DNA of 64,000 bases from Njordibacter sp905182035 (GCF_047730075.1 NZ_CP159831.1:992001-1056000), one strand, 5' to 3'. Counted from the stretch's first letter, positions 47,216 through 57,019 are shown. Numbers and translations: made by a program. The notes: generated from the letters alone by a model not told the origin.

Positions 47216-48196
47216 TTAACTTGCACATATGCGCCGTAAATCTTCGCAAACCTGTTTATGGCCTGCACAAGGCAAATGATACAGAGCACCTTGCTCAATA
47301 ATGTAGCCATTGATCGCCTCAATTTCTGTTGGGCTGCCTGCTTGGCAGTCTTGCAGCATGGACGACTTATTGAGGGCTGTTTTCTGCAAAATGCGTAAAG
47401 CTGTGTTTAGCAACCCTTGGCCTAAGGGCACTATGCCTACTCGGGCCATAACATCTTGGGTTTCTATACATAGTTGCTGCAACCGCGGCCAACCTTGGGG
47501 ATGGTTAATTAGCTCACCATTAGGGCATTGATAGATGGCGGTTAGGGCATTAATTACACTATTGACTGCTAACTTGTGCCACATAGGTGTACGGATGTCT
47601 GTATGCCATGAGATGTTAAGTATTGGTGCAGGTGGTTTATGCTTGTGGTCATCACTGTCTTGGCTTGCCTGAAGTAAGCTTTGTATAGATGCCGGTATTT
47701 CAGCGTCAAGTAAGTGGTCGCTAAAAATTCCTATAAACGTTTCACCATGACCAGCCCGTACTACATCAAAAGGGCCTTTGCGCCACGCACCGTCAGTACT
47801 GGTTGCACAATATATATTAGCTTTTGGCAATGCTCGTTGTAACTCTTGGGCGCTACCCATGCCGTTTTGTAGCAGCATAATTTGGGCGTCATGGGCCAAG
47901 TGTTGACGCCATGGCAATATGGCATCCAAGGTGGCGTAGGACTTGCAGCAAACTAACAGGTGTTTAATTTTTTCAGTGGGTGGGCTGTGAGGGATAAATG
48001 CCTTAGGGTGAATACAAGTATGGACATCGTCCGACAACACATTTACACCCCCTGCGGCTTGGTATTGTGCCAGTTGGGTCTTGCCTTTTAATAGCAAAGT
48101 TACGGTTGATCCGTGTGTGGTCAAAGCGCTGGCCCAAAGGCTGCCAATAGCACCGACACCACAAATGTGCCAAGGGTAGGATGAAAGACGAGTCAT
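47216..48196 (-). CDS. panE: 2-dehydropantoate 2-reductase
   Basis: The 326-residue protein starts with a Rossmann fold (WHICGVGAIGSLWASALTTH). It contains LLVCCKSY, LLQNGMGSAQELQRAL and the catalytic Lys block MWHKLAVNSVINALTAIYQC, with EIEAINGYI near the C-terminus. PanE reduces ketopantoate to pantoate with NADPH in coenzyme A synthesis. It diverges from yajQ and precedes astA by 67 bases. Confidence 0.93.
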   Translation of the reverse strand: MTRLSSYPWHICGVGAIGSLWASALTTHGSTVTLLLKGKTQLAQYQAAGGVNVLSDDVHTCIHPKAFIPHSPPTEKIKHLLVCCKSYATLDAILPWRQHLAHDAQIMLLQNGMGSAQELQRALPKANIYCATSTDGAWRKGPFDVVRAGHGETFIGIFSDHLLDAEIPASIQSLLQASQDSDDHKHKPPAPILNISWHTDIRTPMWHKLAVNSVINALTAIYQCPNGELINHPQGWPRLQQLCIETQDVMARVGIVPLGQGLLNTALRILQKTALNKSSMLQDCQAGSPTEIEAINGYIIEQGALYHLPCAGHKQVCEDLRRICAS

Positions 48197-48251
48197 GGGT
48201 TACAATATTACCATTAAGTTTTGTCCAGTATTTTAACAAAGGAATTTACTA

Positions 48252-48734
48252 ATGCCATCATTTGATGTGGTTTCCGAACTCGATAGCCATGAGGTGTCTA
48301 ATGCCCTAGACCAAGCTAACCGTGAAGTGACCACGCGTTACGACTTTAAAGGAACTAATGCACGGTTTGAGCAAGGCGAGGATCTCGTCACCATGCATGC
48401 CGATGTGGAGTTCCAATTGCAGCAGATGTTGCCCATCTTGCACGAAAAACTAATCAAACGTGGTGTAGATATTCGTTGTTTAGAAGTGAAAGACCCAGAA
48501 ACCACTAATATGAAAAGCCGTCAGGTAGTATTGATGCGCACCGGTTTAGATAAAGAGCTGGCTAAGAAAGTAGTGAAGTTCTTAAAAGAGAAAAAACTAA
48601 AAGTACAGAGCCAAGTTCAGGGTGACCAGGTAAGGGTGACGGGAAAAAAACGTGATGATTTGCAAGAAGCTATTGCGAGCCTGCGAGAAGGTGAATTTGA
48701 TTTGCCGCTGCAGTTTAACAACTTTAGGGATTAA
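48252..48734 (+). CDS. yajQ: YajQ-family nucleotide-binding protein
   Basis: The 160-residue protein begins MPSFDVVSELDSHEVSNALD and has TTRYDFKGTNARFE and the second repeat VRVTGKKRDDLQEAI, a textbook YajQ/UPF0234 sequence. It consists of two ferredoxin-like domains. Some relatives bind cyclic di-GMP. AAGGA precedes the ATG. Confidence 0.97.
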   Translation: MPSFDVVSELDSHEVSNALDQANREVTTRYDFKGTNARFEQGEDLVTMHADVEFQLQQMLPILHEKLIKRGVDIRCLEVKDPETTNMKSRQVVLMRTGLDKELAKKVVKFLKEKKLKVQSQVQGDQVRVTGKKRDDLQEAIASLREGEFDLPLQFNNFRD

Positions 48735-48791
48735 TGATTATCCTCAGAGCCACTGGCTAGAGCTCCCGCTGCAAAATGGAATCATATATCA

Positions 48792-50006
48792 ATGTCTAAA
48801 ACTGTAAAATTACTTAGCTTTGCTGTCGTTTGTGCATGCGTACTGCTCGCGATTAACTTTGGTATGCGCGCATCATTTGGCTTCTTTATGACCCCAATAT
48901 CCAGTGAGTTTGGTTATGGGCGTGAGATTTTTGCATTTTCTTTGGCGCTACAAAACCTCTGTTGGGGTTTGTTTCAGCCCATCGCAGGGGCTGTAGCCGA
49001 TCGTTTTGGCACTGCTAAAACGATTTATGTGGGCTCAATTGCTTATGCATTAGGTCTTTATGTTACAGCGACAGCTGACAGCTTTTGGGGCCTACACATA
49101 GGCGCTGGAATTTTAGTGGGCATGGGTATTGCGGGTACAGGTTTAGGTGTTGTCTTGCCCGCTTTAGCCCGAATGGTGAGTGAAGAAAATCGAGGATTGG
49201 CCCTAGGCTTGGGCACTGCTGCAGGCTCTTTCGGCCAATTACTGGTGATTCCGGTAGCGCAAGAATTCATTTCTGCCTATGGCTGGCAAACCACACTAAT
49301 GATTTTAGCAGGTGGCTCATTATGTATGCTGTTGTTGTCGAGGCCCTTTCGCAATGATGGCCAACAGTCTGTGGTCGTTAGTTCAGAGCAAGATCAAACC
49401 TTGTCTGACGCACTTAAAGAGGCCAGTGGACATGTGCACTATTGGTTGCTTATCGCTGGCTTTTTTGTCTGTGGTTTCCAATTAGCATTTATCACTGTGC
49501 ACATGCCTGCCTACTTGTCTGACAATGGTTTTGATGCCCAAGTTGCCGTTATTAGTTTGTCATTAATCGGTTTTTTCAACATCTTTGGTTGTTTGTTATT
49601 CGGTTCTTTGTCTGGCAAGTATTCCAAGAAAAATCTGTTAGGTATTATCTATTTATTACGTGCCGTGGCCATTGCGGCCTTTATGCTAACACCCATCACC
49701 ACCACCTCTGTGTACCTGTTTTCTATTATGACTGGATTCTTATGGCTTGCTACTGTGCCTCCTACTTCTGGTCTAGTGGCACAAATGTTTGGATTAAAGT
49801 ACATGGGTACCCTGTATGGCATTGTCTTTTTAAACCATCAGCTAGGTTCATTTCTAGGGGTTTGGTTGGGTGGTTATTTGTATGATACAACAGGCAGTTA
49901 TAATAATGTTTGGTGGGCAGCTGCAGCCATTGCGTTAGTGACTGCTGCTATTCATATTGTTATTGATGAGCGGCCGGTAAGCCGTCTTAGACTATTAGCT
50001 GCTTAA
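48792..50006 (+). CDS. MFS transporter
   Basis: The 404-residue protein has twelve predicted membrane helices. The MFS motif between helices 2 and 3 reads GAVADRFGTAKT and helix 4 contains GMGIAGTGLGVVLPALARMV. The second half has a similar loop (GSLSGKYSKKNLLG). It resembles the monocarboxylate/OFA branch, but the substrate cannot be told. It follows yajQ by 57 bases. Confidence 0.88.
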   Translation: MSKTVKLLSFAVVCACVLLAINFGMRASFGFFMTPISSEFGYGREIFAFSLALQNLCWGLFQPIAGAVADRFGTAKTIYVGSIAYALGLYVTATADSFWGLHIGAGILVGMGIAGTGLGVVLPALARMVSEENRGLALGLGTAAGSFGQLLVIPVAQEFISAYGWQTTLMILAGGSLCMLLLSRPFRNDGQQSVVVSSEQDQTLSDALKEASGHVHYWLLIAGFFVCGFQLAFITVHMPAYLSDNGFDAQVAVISLSLIGFFNIFGCLLFGSLSGKYSKKNLLGIIYLLRAVAIAAFMLTPITTTSVYLFSIMTGFLWLATVPPTSGLVAQMFGLKYMGTLYGIVFLNHQLGSFLGVWLGGYLYDTTGSYNNVWWAAAAIALVTAAIHIVIDERPVSRLRLLAA

Positions 50007-50111
50007 AGATTTACCCATTTATGATCCTTTTCGTCCAGGTGATGAATGCATTACCTATTAAATTAAAGCGCTGCACGAAATTTTTGCAAACGAGGCTCAT
50101 GTAGCGAGTAG

Positions 50112-51101
50112 TTATTTATCCCGTTGATCTTGTTTTTCTTGTGCTTTAGCCTGGCGCCGTTGCGCGATTGTATCGATGGCATCAGCACCTATGTGGGCTT
50201 CGCCACGTTCTTGGGCCAGTTGCATTTGGCGCTGACGTTCTTGATAACGTTGACGCTGATCTGGGGTGTGTTTGTCAAAACAGTATGGGCAGCTAATACC
50301 TTCTAAGAATTTGTCGCTAGTTTGTTCTTCTTTAGTAATAGGTAAACGACAAGCGTGGCATTGATCGTATTGGCCTTTTTCCAGCTGGTGGTTAACTGTG
50401 ACGCGGTTGTCAAATACAAAACACTCACCTTGCCACATGGTATCTTCTTCTGGCACCTCTTCAAGGTATTTTAAGATACCGCCTTGCAAGTGATACACCT
50501 CGTCAAAGCCTTGTTCTTTTAAGTAGGCTGTAGACTTTTCACAACGTATACCACCAGTGCAGAACATGGCGACTTTTTTGTTGGCTTTAGGATCTAGGTT
50601 GTCACTCACATACTGTGGAAACTCACGAAAATTAGTGGTGTTTGGGTTTAATGCACCTTCAAAGGTGCCCACCTTTACTTCGTAGTCATTGCGTGTGTCT
50701 ACCAACACTACGTCTGGATCAGAAATAAGGGCGTTCCAGTCCTTAGGTTTAATATAAGTACCTACCACCTGCTTAGGATCGATGCCTTCAATCCCCATGG
50801 TGACGATTTCTTTCTTCAATTTCACTTTAGTGCGATAAAACGGATTGCTGGCTTCAAAGGACTCTTTAGTGACGATGTTGCCAAGGCGCCCATCCTTCTC
50901 AAACCAAGCCATCAGCCTATCAATGCCTTTACGGTTGCCGGCTACGGTGCCGTTGATGCCTTCTGACGCAAGCAACAAGGTGCCACGAATATTGTTGTAC
51001 TCCATGACTTTAAGTAAGGGTTGGCGCAGGTCTTGAAATTTTTCTAGGGTGACAAATTTATAAAGGGCACAAACAACTATTGGGGACTGATCTTGAGTCA
51101 T
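50112..51101 (-). CDS. trhO: tRNA U34 hydroxylase TrhO (rhodanese-like, YceA family)
   Basis: The start at 51101 (MTQDQSPIVVCALYKFVTLE) has AAGGAA 7 bases upstream. A longer frame from 51179 does not. The 329-residue protein has the TrhO N-terminal domain, then a rhodanese domain with DTRNDYEVKVGTF and the active-site loop MFCTGGIRCEKS. A zinc-ribbon-like Cys set (CHACRLPI, CPYC) follows. TrhO makes 5-hydroxyuridine at position 34 of tRNAs. Confidence 0.94.
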   Translation of the reverse strand: MTQDQSPIVVCALYKFVTLEKFQDLRQPLLKVMEYNNIRGTLLLASEGINGTVAGNRKGIDRLMAWFEKDGRLGNIVTKESFEASNPFYRTKVKLKKEIVTMGIEGIDPKQVVGTYIKPKDWNALISDPDVVLVDTRNDYEVKVGTFEGALNPNTTNFREFPQYVSDNLDPKANKKVAMFCTGGIRCEKSTAYLKEQGFDEVYHLQGGILKYLEEVPEEDTMWQGECFVFDNRVTVNHQLEKGQYDQCHACRLPITKEEQTSDKFLEGISCPYCFDKHTPDQRQRYQERQRQMQLAQERGEAHIGADAIDTIAQRRQAKAQEKQDQRDK

Positions 51102-51241
51102 GACAGGTTCCTTAGCGAGCCGAAACGTAAATCCGGAGCTTCGGAGACTTTTGCATCTGTATTGTGCAAAGGCCTCCAATTTTTAAATGAGTTCTATTTT
51201 ACTTGATAAATGGAGTGCGATTCAAATACTAAACTGCTGAA

Positions 51242-52186
51242 TTACCTGTTGTTATGTGTGTTTTTAGGTTGAACCAGTAGTAAACCAATAAGCATGCAAC
51301 CGAGGGCTAGCCATATTAGCGGGGTATGACGTTCTCCTAGTATCATCATGCCCAGAAAAACGCCTGATAAGGTAACAATATAAGCTACCTGGCTAGCAAA
51401 TACTGCACCAGTTCGGCCCACCAACCAAATGTAGCCAGCGTAGGTGATCACGTGTAATACGCTGTTTGCCAAAATAGCCCATTCAACAGACGTCCAAGTT
51501 TGACTTAAATCCACCCATGAGTTGGTAGCCAAAGTAATGGGAGTGCAGATGACTAGGCCAATGATAGAAGCGCCGCGCACAGTGGTCAGAGCGTCTGTGT
51601 GAGGTGGGGTTTTAAGGGCAAGGTAATTACCCTCAACACCATAAAATAGTGGCGCAACAAGGGCTAATAGCATAAATAGGCCAATACCTTGGCGGCTAAA
51701 ATCTGCTTCTGGACCGATGATTAATGCGATAGCTATGGCACCTAGCAAAATACCCAGCATACGTATGCCGTTGAAGCGTTCACTTTGAATCAGTAAAGCG
51801 ACAATAAGTGTAAACATAGGCACTGTGGTGAGGCTTATGGCTAATAACCCTGCTGGGATGTGCGGAGCTGCAATGTAGGTGAAGGTATTTGGAATAATAG
51901 TGCCAACCACAGCAACAATTGTGTAAAAGCGGATGTGGGTCCAGCTCATGGGTAGGGGAGTCCCCTGCAAACGAGCAATGACGCTGAGCAACACCGCCCC
52001 CCATATCAGTTGCCAAAAGATTAAACCTAAGGGTTGGTGACCGGTAGAAACCACGTGTTTGGTGATGATGATGGTGCTGCCCCATACGCAGCCCAGTAAC
52101 AGTAGGCAGGCTAAGGCAAATAGGTTTGCTGGGCGAGACTTTACAGGAGTGTTACCCACGTAATTGCTGGCCTGATTCGTCTTCAA
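51242..52186 (-). CDS. DMT-family (EamA) transporter
   Basis: The 314-residue protein has ten predicted membrane helices in two EamA repeats. Landmarks are LGCVWGSTIIITKHVVS in helix 1 and YIVTLSGVFLGMMILGERHT before the last helix. The start appears to be TTG at 52186, and no nearby ATG fits better. The family exports amino acids, nucleosides or other metabolites. The substrate is not known. Confidence 0.85.
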   Translation of the reverse strand: MKTNQASNYVGNTPVKSRPANLFALACLLLLGCVWGSTIIITKHVVSTGHQPLGLIFWQLIWGAVLLSVIARLQGTPLPMSWTHIRFYTIVAVVGTIIPNTFTYIAAPHIPAGLLAISLTTVPMFTLIVALLIQSERFNGIRMLGILLGAIAIALIIGPEADFSRQGIGLFMLLALVAPLFYGVEGNYLALKTPPHTDALTTVRGASIIGLVICTPITLATNSWVDLSQTWTSVEWAILANSVLHVITYAGYIWLVGRTGAVFASQVAYIVTLSGVFLGMMILGERHTPLIWLALGCMLIGLLLVQPKNTHNNR

Positions 52187-52234
52187 TTAAGTAGGGCTTG
52201 TGTTTGTACTGCTGCGTTTGCATAGACTCTAGCC

Positions 52235-52573
52235 TTATGGTTGCCACTGATACAGTTTCATAGACACTTTGTGGTTTTTTAACGGTACACCCTCTTGTTC
52301 AAGCTTTTCACACTGTCGCAAATAACCTGCCGTGGCCAGTGGGAAGGCCAGTTTGCCGCTGGCGGTGATGACTCGGTGCCAAGGTAAACTTGAATCCCTA
52401 GGTAAATGTCGCAGACACCAACCCACCCAGCGTGCAGCGCCTGTGTGTCCGGCAAGGGCGGCGAGCTGACCGTAACTTGCTACTTTGCCGCGGGGGATGG
52501 CAGCAATGGTTTGGTATAGCTGTTGGCGCCCTAATAATTGTTGTTCTTTATGTTGTTTTTGGGGGTCTTTCAT
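52235..52573 (-). CDS. Alkyltransferase-like (ATL) DNA base-flipping protein
   Basis: Taking ATG 52573 as the start gives 112 residues. An ATG ten codons upstream is possible. The MGMT C-terminal fold is clear (IPRGKVASYGQLAALAGHTG, ARWVGWCLRHLP). The active-site motif PCHR of true alkyltransferases is PWHR, so Trp replaces the methyl-accepting Cys. ATL proteins bind O6-alkylguanine, flip it out and hand it to nucleotide excision repair. Confidence 0.9.
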   Translation of the reverse strand: MKDPQKQHKEQQLLGRQQLYQTIAAIPRGKVASYGQLAALAGHTGAARWVGWCLRHLPRDSSLPWHRVITASGKLAFPLATAGYLRQCEKLEQEGVPLKNHKVSMKLYQWQP

Positions 52574-52630
52574 TTTTCTAGTATGGCCGCATATAAGAAG
52601 CACAGTTAACTTAACTAAGATTACATCATT

Positions 52631-53119
52631 ATGCGTTTTCTTTTTGCCCTATTTATCGCCGTACCTATCGTAGAAATGGTCGTGCTTATACAAGTGGGCC
52701 AACAAATTGGTGCTTTATGGACCATTGCCTTGGTGTTGCTCACGGCTTTTATTGGCATCAATTTATTACGTCACCAGGGTTTGGCGACCCTAAGCCGAGC
52801 CACTTGGCGTATACAGTCGGGCCAGATTCCTGCTAAAGAAATGTTAGAAGGTATCCTGCTAGCTGTTGGTGGTGCCCTACTATTGACTCCAGGGTTTATT
52901 ACGGATGCCATTGGTTTTTTGTTGTTAGTGCCCTTTACTCGGCAATTTTTTGCGTCGCGTTTGATGGGTCGGTTTAAAGCCTTCTCTAGTGCGAATGGTG
53001 CCGCTGGCAGTTTTGGCCCTCAAGGTTTTGGCCAGGGTGGCTTTAACAGCGACGAAAGTATAATAGATGGGGACTTTGAAGCACCTAAAGATGCTCAGCC
53101 ACGGGATAAAATTGAATAA
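52631..53119 (+). CDS. fxsA: FxsA-family membrane protein
   Basis: The 162-residue protein has the FxsA pattern MRFLFALFIAVPIVEMVVLI, then TAFIGINLLRHQGLATL and LLLTPGFITDAIGFLLL, with about four membrane segments and a glycine-rich polar tail. In E. coli FxsA relieves exclusion of phage T7 by F plasmids. Its cellular role is otherwise unclear. It stands next to groES, a common arrangement. Confidence 0.92.
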   Translation: MRFLFALFIAVPIVEMVVLIQVGQQIGALWTIALVLLTAFIGINLLRHQGLATLSRATWRIQSGQIPAKEMLEGILLAVGGALLLTPGFITDAIGFLLLVPFTRQFFASRLMGRFKAFSSANGAAGSFGPQGFGQGGFNSDESIIDGDFEAPKDAQPRDKIE

Positions 53120-53154
53120 AGTTTAGTTATCTAGACTTTATTTTGGGTTTGCTA

Positions 53155-53179
53155 TTGAAAAGCGCACTTCACCCCATAT
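53155..53179 (+). promoter_or_regulatory. Heat-shock sigma-32 promoter of groESL
   Basis: TTGAAA (53155-53160) and CCCCATAT (53172-53179), separated by 11 bases, match the RpoH consensus (CTTGAAA, then CCCCATNT). It lies 68 bases before groES. Confidence 0.82.
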
Positions 53180-53246
53180 CTAAGAGTTCGATATTAACAA
53201 CAATTCCAGCTTAGCTGGAGACATACACTTTAGGAGTGCAAGCGTA

Positions 53247-53540
53247 ATGAGCATCCGTCCTTTACACGATCGCGTTGTAATTCGTCGTCAGGAAGAAGAA
53301 GCAACTAGTGCTGGTGGCATCGTGCTGCCTGGTAGTGCTGCAGAAAAGCCAAACCAAGGTGAAGTATTGGCAGTAGGCCCTGGCCGTATTACTACCAATG
53401 GTGAACAGCAAGCAATGAGCGTTAAGGTTGGCGACACGGTACTGTTTGGTCCTTATGCTGGTAACAGCACCGCTAAGATCGATGGTGAAGAAGTGCTTAT
53501 CGTTAGCGAAAGCGAAATCTACGGCGTCCTTGAAGCTTAA
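53247..53540 (+). CDS. groES: Co-chaperonin GroES
   Basis: The 97-residue protein has the standard GroES sequence from MSIRPLHDRVVIRRQEEE to the C-terminal strand EVLIVSESEIYGVLEA. The mobile loop (TSAGGIVLPGSAAEKPNQGE) caps GroEL. It lies 32 bases before groEL behind a sigma-32 promoter. Confidence 0.99.
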   Translation: MSIRPLHDRVVIRRQEEEATSAGGIVLPGSAAEKPNQGEVLAVGPGRITTNGEQQAMSVKVGDTVLFGPYAGNSTAKIDGEEVLIVSESEIYGVLEA

Positions 53541-53572
53541 TTTAAACCATTTTTGATACAGGAATTTTTGAC

Positions 53573-55219
53573 ATGGCAGCTAAAGAAGTAAGATTTGGTG
53601 ATTCGGCTCGTAGCCGTATGATAAACGGCGTAAACGTTCTAGCCGACGCTGTAAAAGTAACCTTGGGCCCTAAAGGCCGTAACGTTGTGTTAGACAAAGC
53701 CTTTGGCTCACCGACTATCACTAAAGATGGTGTGTCTGTAGCTAAAGAAATTGAACTAGCAGACAAGTTTGAAAACATGGGCGCACAAATGGTGAAGGAA
53801 GTTGCTTCCCAAGCGAACGATGTGGCTGGTGACGGCACAACAACTGCCACTGTTTTGGCTCAATCGATCCTAAACGAAGGGCTTAAGGCTGTTGCAGCAG
53901 GCATGAACCCAATGGACCTTAAGCGCGGCATCGACAAAGCGTCTGCGGCCGTAGTTGCTCAAATTGAAGCCATGGCTACGCCATGTGCAGACACCAATGC
54001 TATTGCTCAAGTAGGCACTATTTCTGCTAACTCTGATAGCACTGTTGGTACGATCATCGCTGAAGCGATGGAAAAAGTAGGCAAAGAAGGCGTTATCACT
54101 GTAGAAGAAGGCACTTCTCTACAGGACGAACTAGATGTTGTTGAAGGCATGCAGTTTGACCGTGGTTACTTGTCTCCTTACTTTGTAAACAACCAAGATA
54201 ACATGACTGCCGAGTTGGAAATGCCTTTCCTACTCATGGTAGACAAGAAGATCTCTAACATCCGTGACTTGCTCCCAATCTTGGAAGCTGTTGCTAAGTC
54301 AAGTCGTCCATTGTTGATCGTTGCTGAGGACGTTGAAGGCGAAGCCCTTGCAACGTTGGTAGTGAACAACATGCGCGGTATCGTTAAAGTATGTGCTGTT
54401 AAGGCACCTGGCTTTGGCGATCGTCGTAAGGCCATGTTAGAAGACATCGCTATCCTTACCGGTGGTACTGTGATTTCTGAAGAAATTGGTTTGTCTCTAG
54501 AAACTGCTACTCTAGAGCAGTTAGGCCAAGCGAAGCGTGTGACTATGTCTAAAGAAAACACCATCATCATTGATGGTGTAGGCGAAGCAGCTACTATCGA
54601 AGGTCGTGTTAATGCGATCCGTGCGCAAATTGCTGACACATCTTCAGACTACGATCGTGAGAAGCTACAAGAGCGTGTGGCTAAGCTTGCAGGCGGCGTT
54701 GCCGTAATCAAGGTTGGTGCTGCTACTGAAGTAGAAATGAAAGAGAAGAAAGCACGTGTAGAAGACGCATTGCACTCAACCCGTGCTGCCGTTGAAGAGG
54801 GCGTAGTTCCAGGAGGCGGTGTTGCTCTAATTCGTGCTCTACAAGGCATTGAAGGCCTTGAAGGTGCTAATCCTGATCAAACTGTAGGCATTAAAGTTGC
54901 CCTTAGGGCGATGGAATCTCCTATGCGTCAAATCGCTACCAACTCAGGTGACGAAGCCTCTGTTGTTGTAGACAAGGTTAAGTCGGGTTCTGGTAACTAT
55001 GGTTACAACGCTAGCACGGGCGACTACGGTGACATGATCGATATGGGGATCCTAGATCCAGCCAAAGTAACTCGTACTGCGCTTCAAGCTGCAGCTTCTG
55101 TTGCGGGCATGATGCTTACTACAGAGTGTATGATTGCCGACGCACCTGCAGACGATGCTGGTGCACCTGGTGGCATGCCAGATATGGGTGGTATGGGTGG
55201 TATGGGCGGCATGATGTAA
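53573..55219 (+). CDS. groEL: Chaperonin GroEL
   Basis: The 548-residue protein is a complete GroEL. It starts MAAKEVRFGDSARSRMINGV, contains the ATP-binding VTLGPKGRNV and GDGTTTATVLA, and ends with the disordered GGM-rich tail (MGGMGGMGGMM). It forms the 14-mer folding chamber with GroES. Confidence 0.99.
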   Translation: MAAKEVRFGDSARSRMINGVNVLADAVKVTLGPKGRNVVLDKAFGSPTITKDGVSVAKEIELADKFENMGAQMVKEVASQANDVAGDGTTTATVLAQSILNEGLKAVAAGMNPMDLKRGIDKASAAVVAQIEAMATPCADTNAIAQVGTISANSDSTVGTIIAEAMEKVGKEGVITVEEGTSLQDELDVVEGMQFDRGYLSPYFVNNQDNMTAELEMPFLLMVDKKISNIRDLLPILEAVAKSSRPLLIVAEDVEGEALATLVVNNMRGIVKVCAVKAPGFGDRRKAMLEDIAILTGGTVISEEIGLSLETATLEQLGQAKRVTMSKENTIIIDGVGEAATIEGRVNAIRAQIADTSSDYDREKLQERVAKLAGGVAVIKVGAATEVEMKEKKARVEDALHSTRAAVEEGVVPGGGVALIRALQGIEGLEGANPDQTVGIKVALRAMESPMRQIATNSGDEASVVVDKVKSGSGNYGYNASTGDYGDMIDMGILDPAKVTRTALQAAASVAGMMLTTECMIADAPADDAGAPGGMPDMGGMGGMGGMM

Positions 55220-55250
55220 TCATCCCCCAAGCTAACCATGCTTACTAAAA

Positions 55251-55277
55251 AACCGGCTCTTGTAGCCGGTTTTTTAT
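55251..55277 (+). terminator. Rho-independent terminator of groESL
   Basis: AACCGGCT pairs with AGCCGGTT around the loop CTTGT. The T-run follows directly and A residues precede the stem, so it could work in both directions. Confidence 0.92.
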
Positions 55278-55343
55278 TGGCTAAAATCAGTAAAAATGAG
55301 TATATTAAAACTTACTAAATCACATCCTTATAGGATATTAAAA

Positions 55344-56261
55344 ATGATTGAAATCACTAATTTAGGCAAACGATATGCCAGTGGCTTTGTGGCCTTAGAT
55401 AACATAAACCTGAGCGTTAAAAAAGGTGAAATTCTTGCTTTACTTGGCCCAAATGGCGCCGGTAAAACGACTCTCATATCCACCATTTGTGGCATTGTTA
55501 ACCCAACCTCAGGCAGTGTTACTGTGGGTGGTTTTGATATTATTAAGAACTATCGTCAAACCCGCAGCCTTATTGGTTTAGTACCTCAAGAACTCACTAC
55601 TGATGCCTTTGAAACACCTTGGAATAATCTCACATTCTCTCGTGGTTTATTTGGCTTGCCCAGGAATCCACAGGTGGTTGAAAAGGTTTTGAAAGACCTG
55701 TCCCTATGGGATAAAAAAGACGACCGTATTATGACTTTGTCTGGAGGCATGAAACGTCGTTTATTAATCGCTAAGGCGCTTGTTCATGAACCTCAGGTGT
55801 TGTTTTTAGATGAACCCACTGCGGGTGTAGACGTAACCCTGCGACAAGACATGTGGCGCATGGTAGATGAGTTACGCAATCAAGGCGTCACCATTGTATT
55901 GACCACCCATTACATTGAAGAAGCAGAAGCTATTGCCGACCGTATTGGTGTGATTAGCGGCGGTAAGTTGTTATTGGTTGAAGATAAACAATTATTGATG
56001 TCTCGAATGGGCCAAAAACAACTTAAAGTTGAATTGATGGAATGCCTTGATGCCATGCCGACTGTGCTAGCAGAACAAGGCTTTTGCCTTGCTGAAGACA
56101 GTCTAAGTATTGTTTACCACTACGACAAAGATGCACCAGAAGTGGATATTGCAGGTCTTTTACAGTCTGTCTCCAGTGCAGGCTTAGGCGTGAAAGACAT
56201 ACATACACAAAAAAGTAGCCTGGAAGAAATATTTGTTGACCTAGTGGAGGACGCAGCATGA
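55344..56261 (+). CDS. ABC-2 type exporter ATP-binding protein (YadG-like)
   Basis: ATG 55344 (MIEITNLGKRYASGFVALDN) is the likely start, with AGGA 8-11 bases upstream. A frame from 55296 adds 16 unrelated residues. The 305-residue ATPase has Walker A GPNGAGKTT, signature LSGGMKRRLLIAKAL and Walker B VLFLDEPTAGVD. A C-terminal extension of about 90 residues follows, as in ABC-2 exporters. Its stop overlaps the permease start (ATGA). Confidence 0.92.
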   Translation: MIEITNLGKRYASGFVALDNINLSVKKGEILALLGPNGAGKTTLISTICGIVNPTSGSVTVGGFDIIKNYRQTRSLIGLVPQELTTDAFETPWNNLTFSRGLFGLPRNPQVVEKVLKDLSLWDKKDDRIMTLSGGMKRRLLIAKALVHEPQVLFLDEPTAGVDVTLRQDMWRMVDELRNQGVTIVLTTHYIEEAEAIADRIGVISGGKLLLVEDKQLLMSRMGQKQLKVELMECLDAMPTVLAEQGFCLAEDSLSIVYHYDKDAPEVDIAGLLQSVSSAGLGVKDIHTQKSSLEEIFVDLVEDAA

Positions 56262-57019
56262 ATGTAAGAGGCATGTGGGCCATCTATACTTTTGAAATGT
56301 CCCGTACAAAGCGCACTATTACTCAAAGTGTGGTCTCACCGGTGCTTTCAACGGTGCTTTATTTTGTGGTGTTTGGCGGTGCTATTGGGTCACGCATAGA
56401 GTCTGTTGGCGGCATTAGCTACGGTGCTTTTATTGTGCCTGGTTTGATCATGCTATCCATCATGACCCAAAGTCTGTCTAACGCCTCTTTTGGTATCTAC
56501 TTTCCACGTTTCTCAGGCACCATTTATGAAGTGCTTTCTTCACCTATGTCCTTCTGGGAAGCGACTGTGGGTTATGTGGGTGCTGCGGCTACTAAATCGC
56601 TATTAATTGGTCTAATTACTCTTGCTACAGCAGGTTTTTTTGTGCCGATTCAAATCGCCCATCCATTTTGGATGTTAGCCTTCTTAATTCTCACTACCAT
56701 TACCTTTAGCCTATTTGGCTTTCTCATAGGTATTTGGGCTGATGGCTTTGAAAAGTTACAATTAATTCCTCTCTTGGTAGTTACCCCAATGGTGTTTTTA
56801 GGCGGAGCATTTTACTCCATAGATATGCTGCCGAGCGCCTGGCAAACCGTTACTATGTTTAACCCCGTGGTGTATTTAATTAGTGGTTTCCGTTGGAGTT
56901 TCTATGAGATTTCTGATGTCAGCGTAGGTGTTAGCTTACTTATGGTGATGTTGTTTATGGGTATTTGTTTGGCATTGATCGCTTGGATCTTTAAGACTGG
57001 GTATCGACTAAAGCAATAA
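56258..57019 (+). CDS. ABC-2 type exporter permease (YadH-like)
   Basis: The 253-residue protein has six predicted membrane helices and the ABC-2 signature region VTPMVFLGGAFYSIDMLPSA near the C-terminus. It begins MWAIYTFEMSRTKRTITQSV after three residues. It pairs with the overlapping ATPase gene to form an exporter. The substrate is unknown. Confidence 0.92.
   Translation: MNVRGMWAIYTFEMSRTKRTITQSVVSPVLSTVLYFVVFGGAIGSRIESVGGISYGAFIVPGLIMLSIMTQSLSNASFGIYFPRFSGTIYEVLSSPMSFWEATVGYVGAAATKSLLIGLITLATAGFFVPIQIAHPFWMLAFLILTTITFSLFGFLIGIWADGFEKLQLIPLLVVTPMVFLGGAFYSIDMLPSAWQTVTMFNPVVYLISGFRWSFYEISDVSVGVSLLMVMLFMGICLALIAWIFKTGYRLKQ

Noticed and set aside
54178..54639. Long antisense frame in groEL
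   Set aside because: It is a shadow of the codon-biased groEL gene. No ribosome site or recognisable protein.
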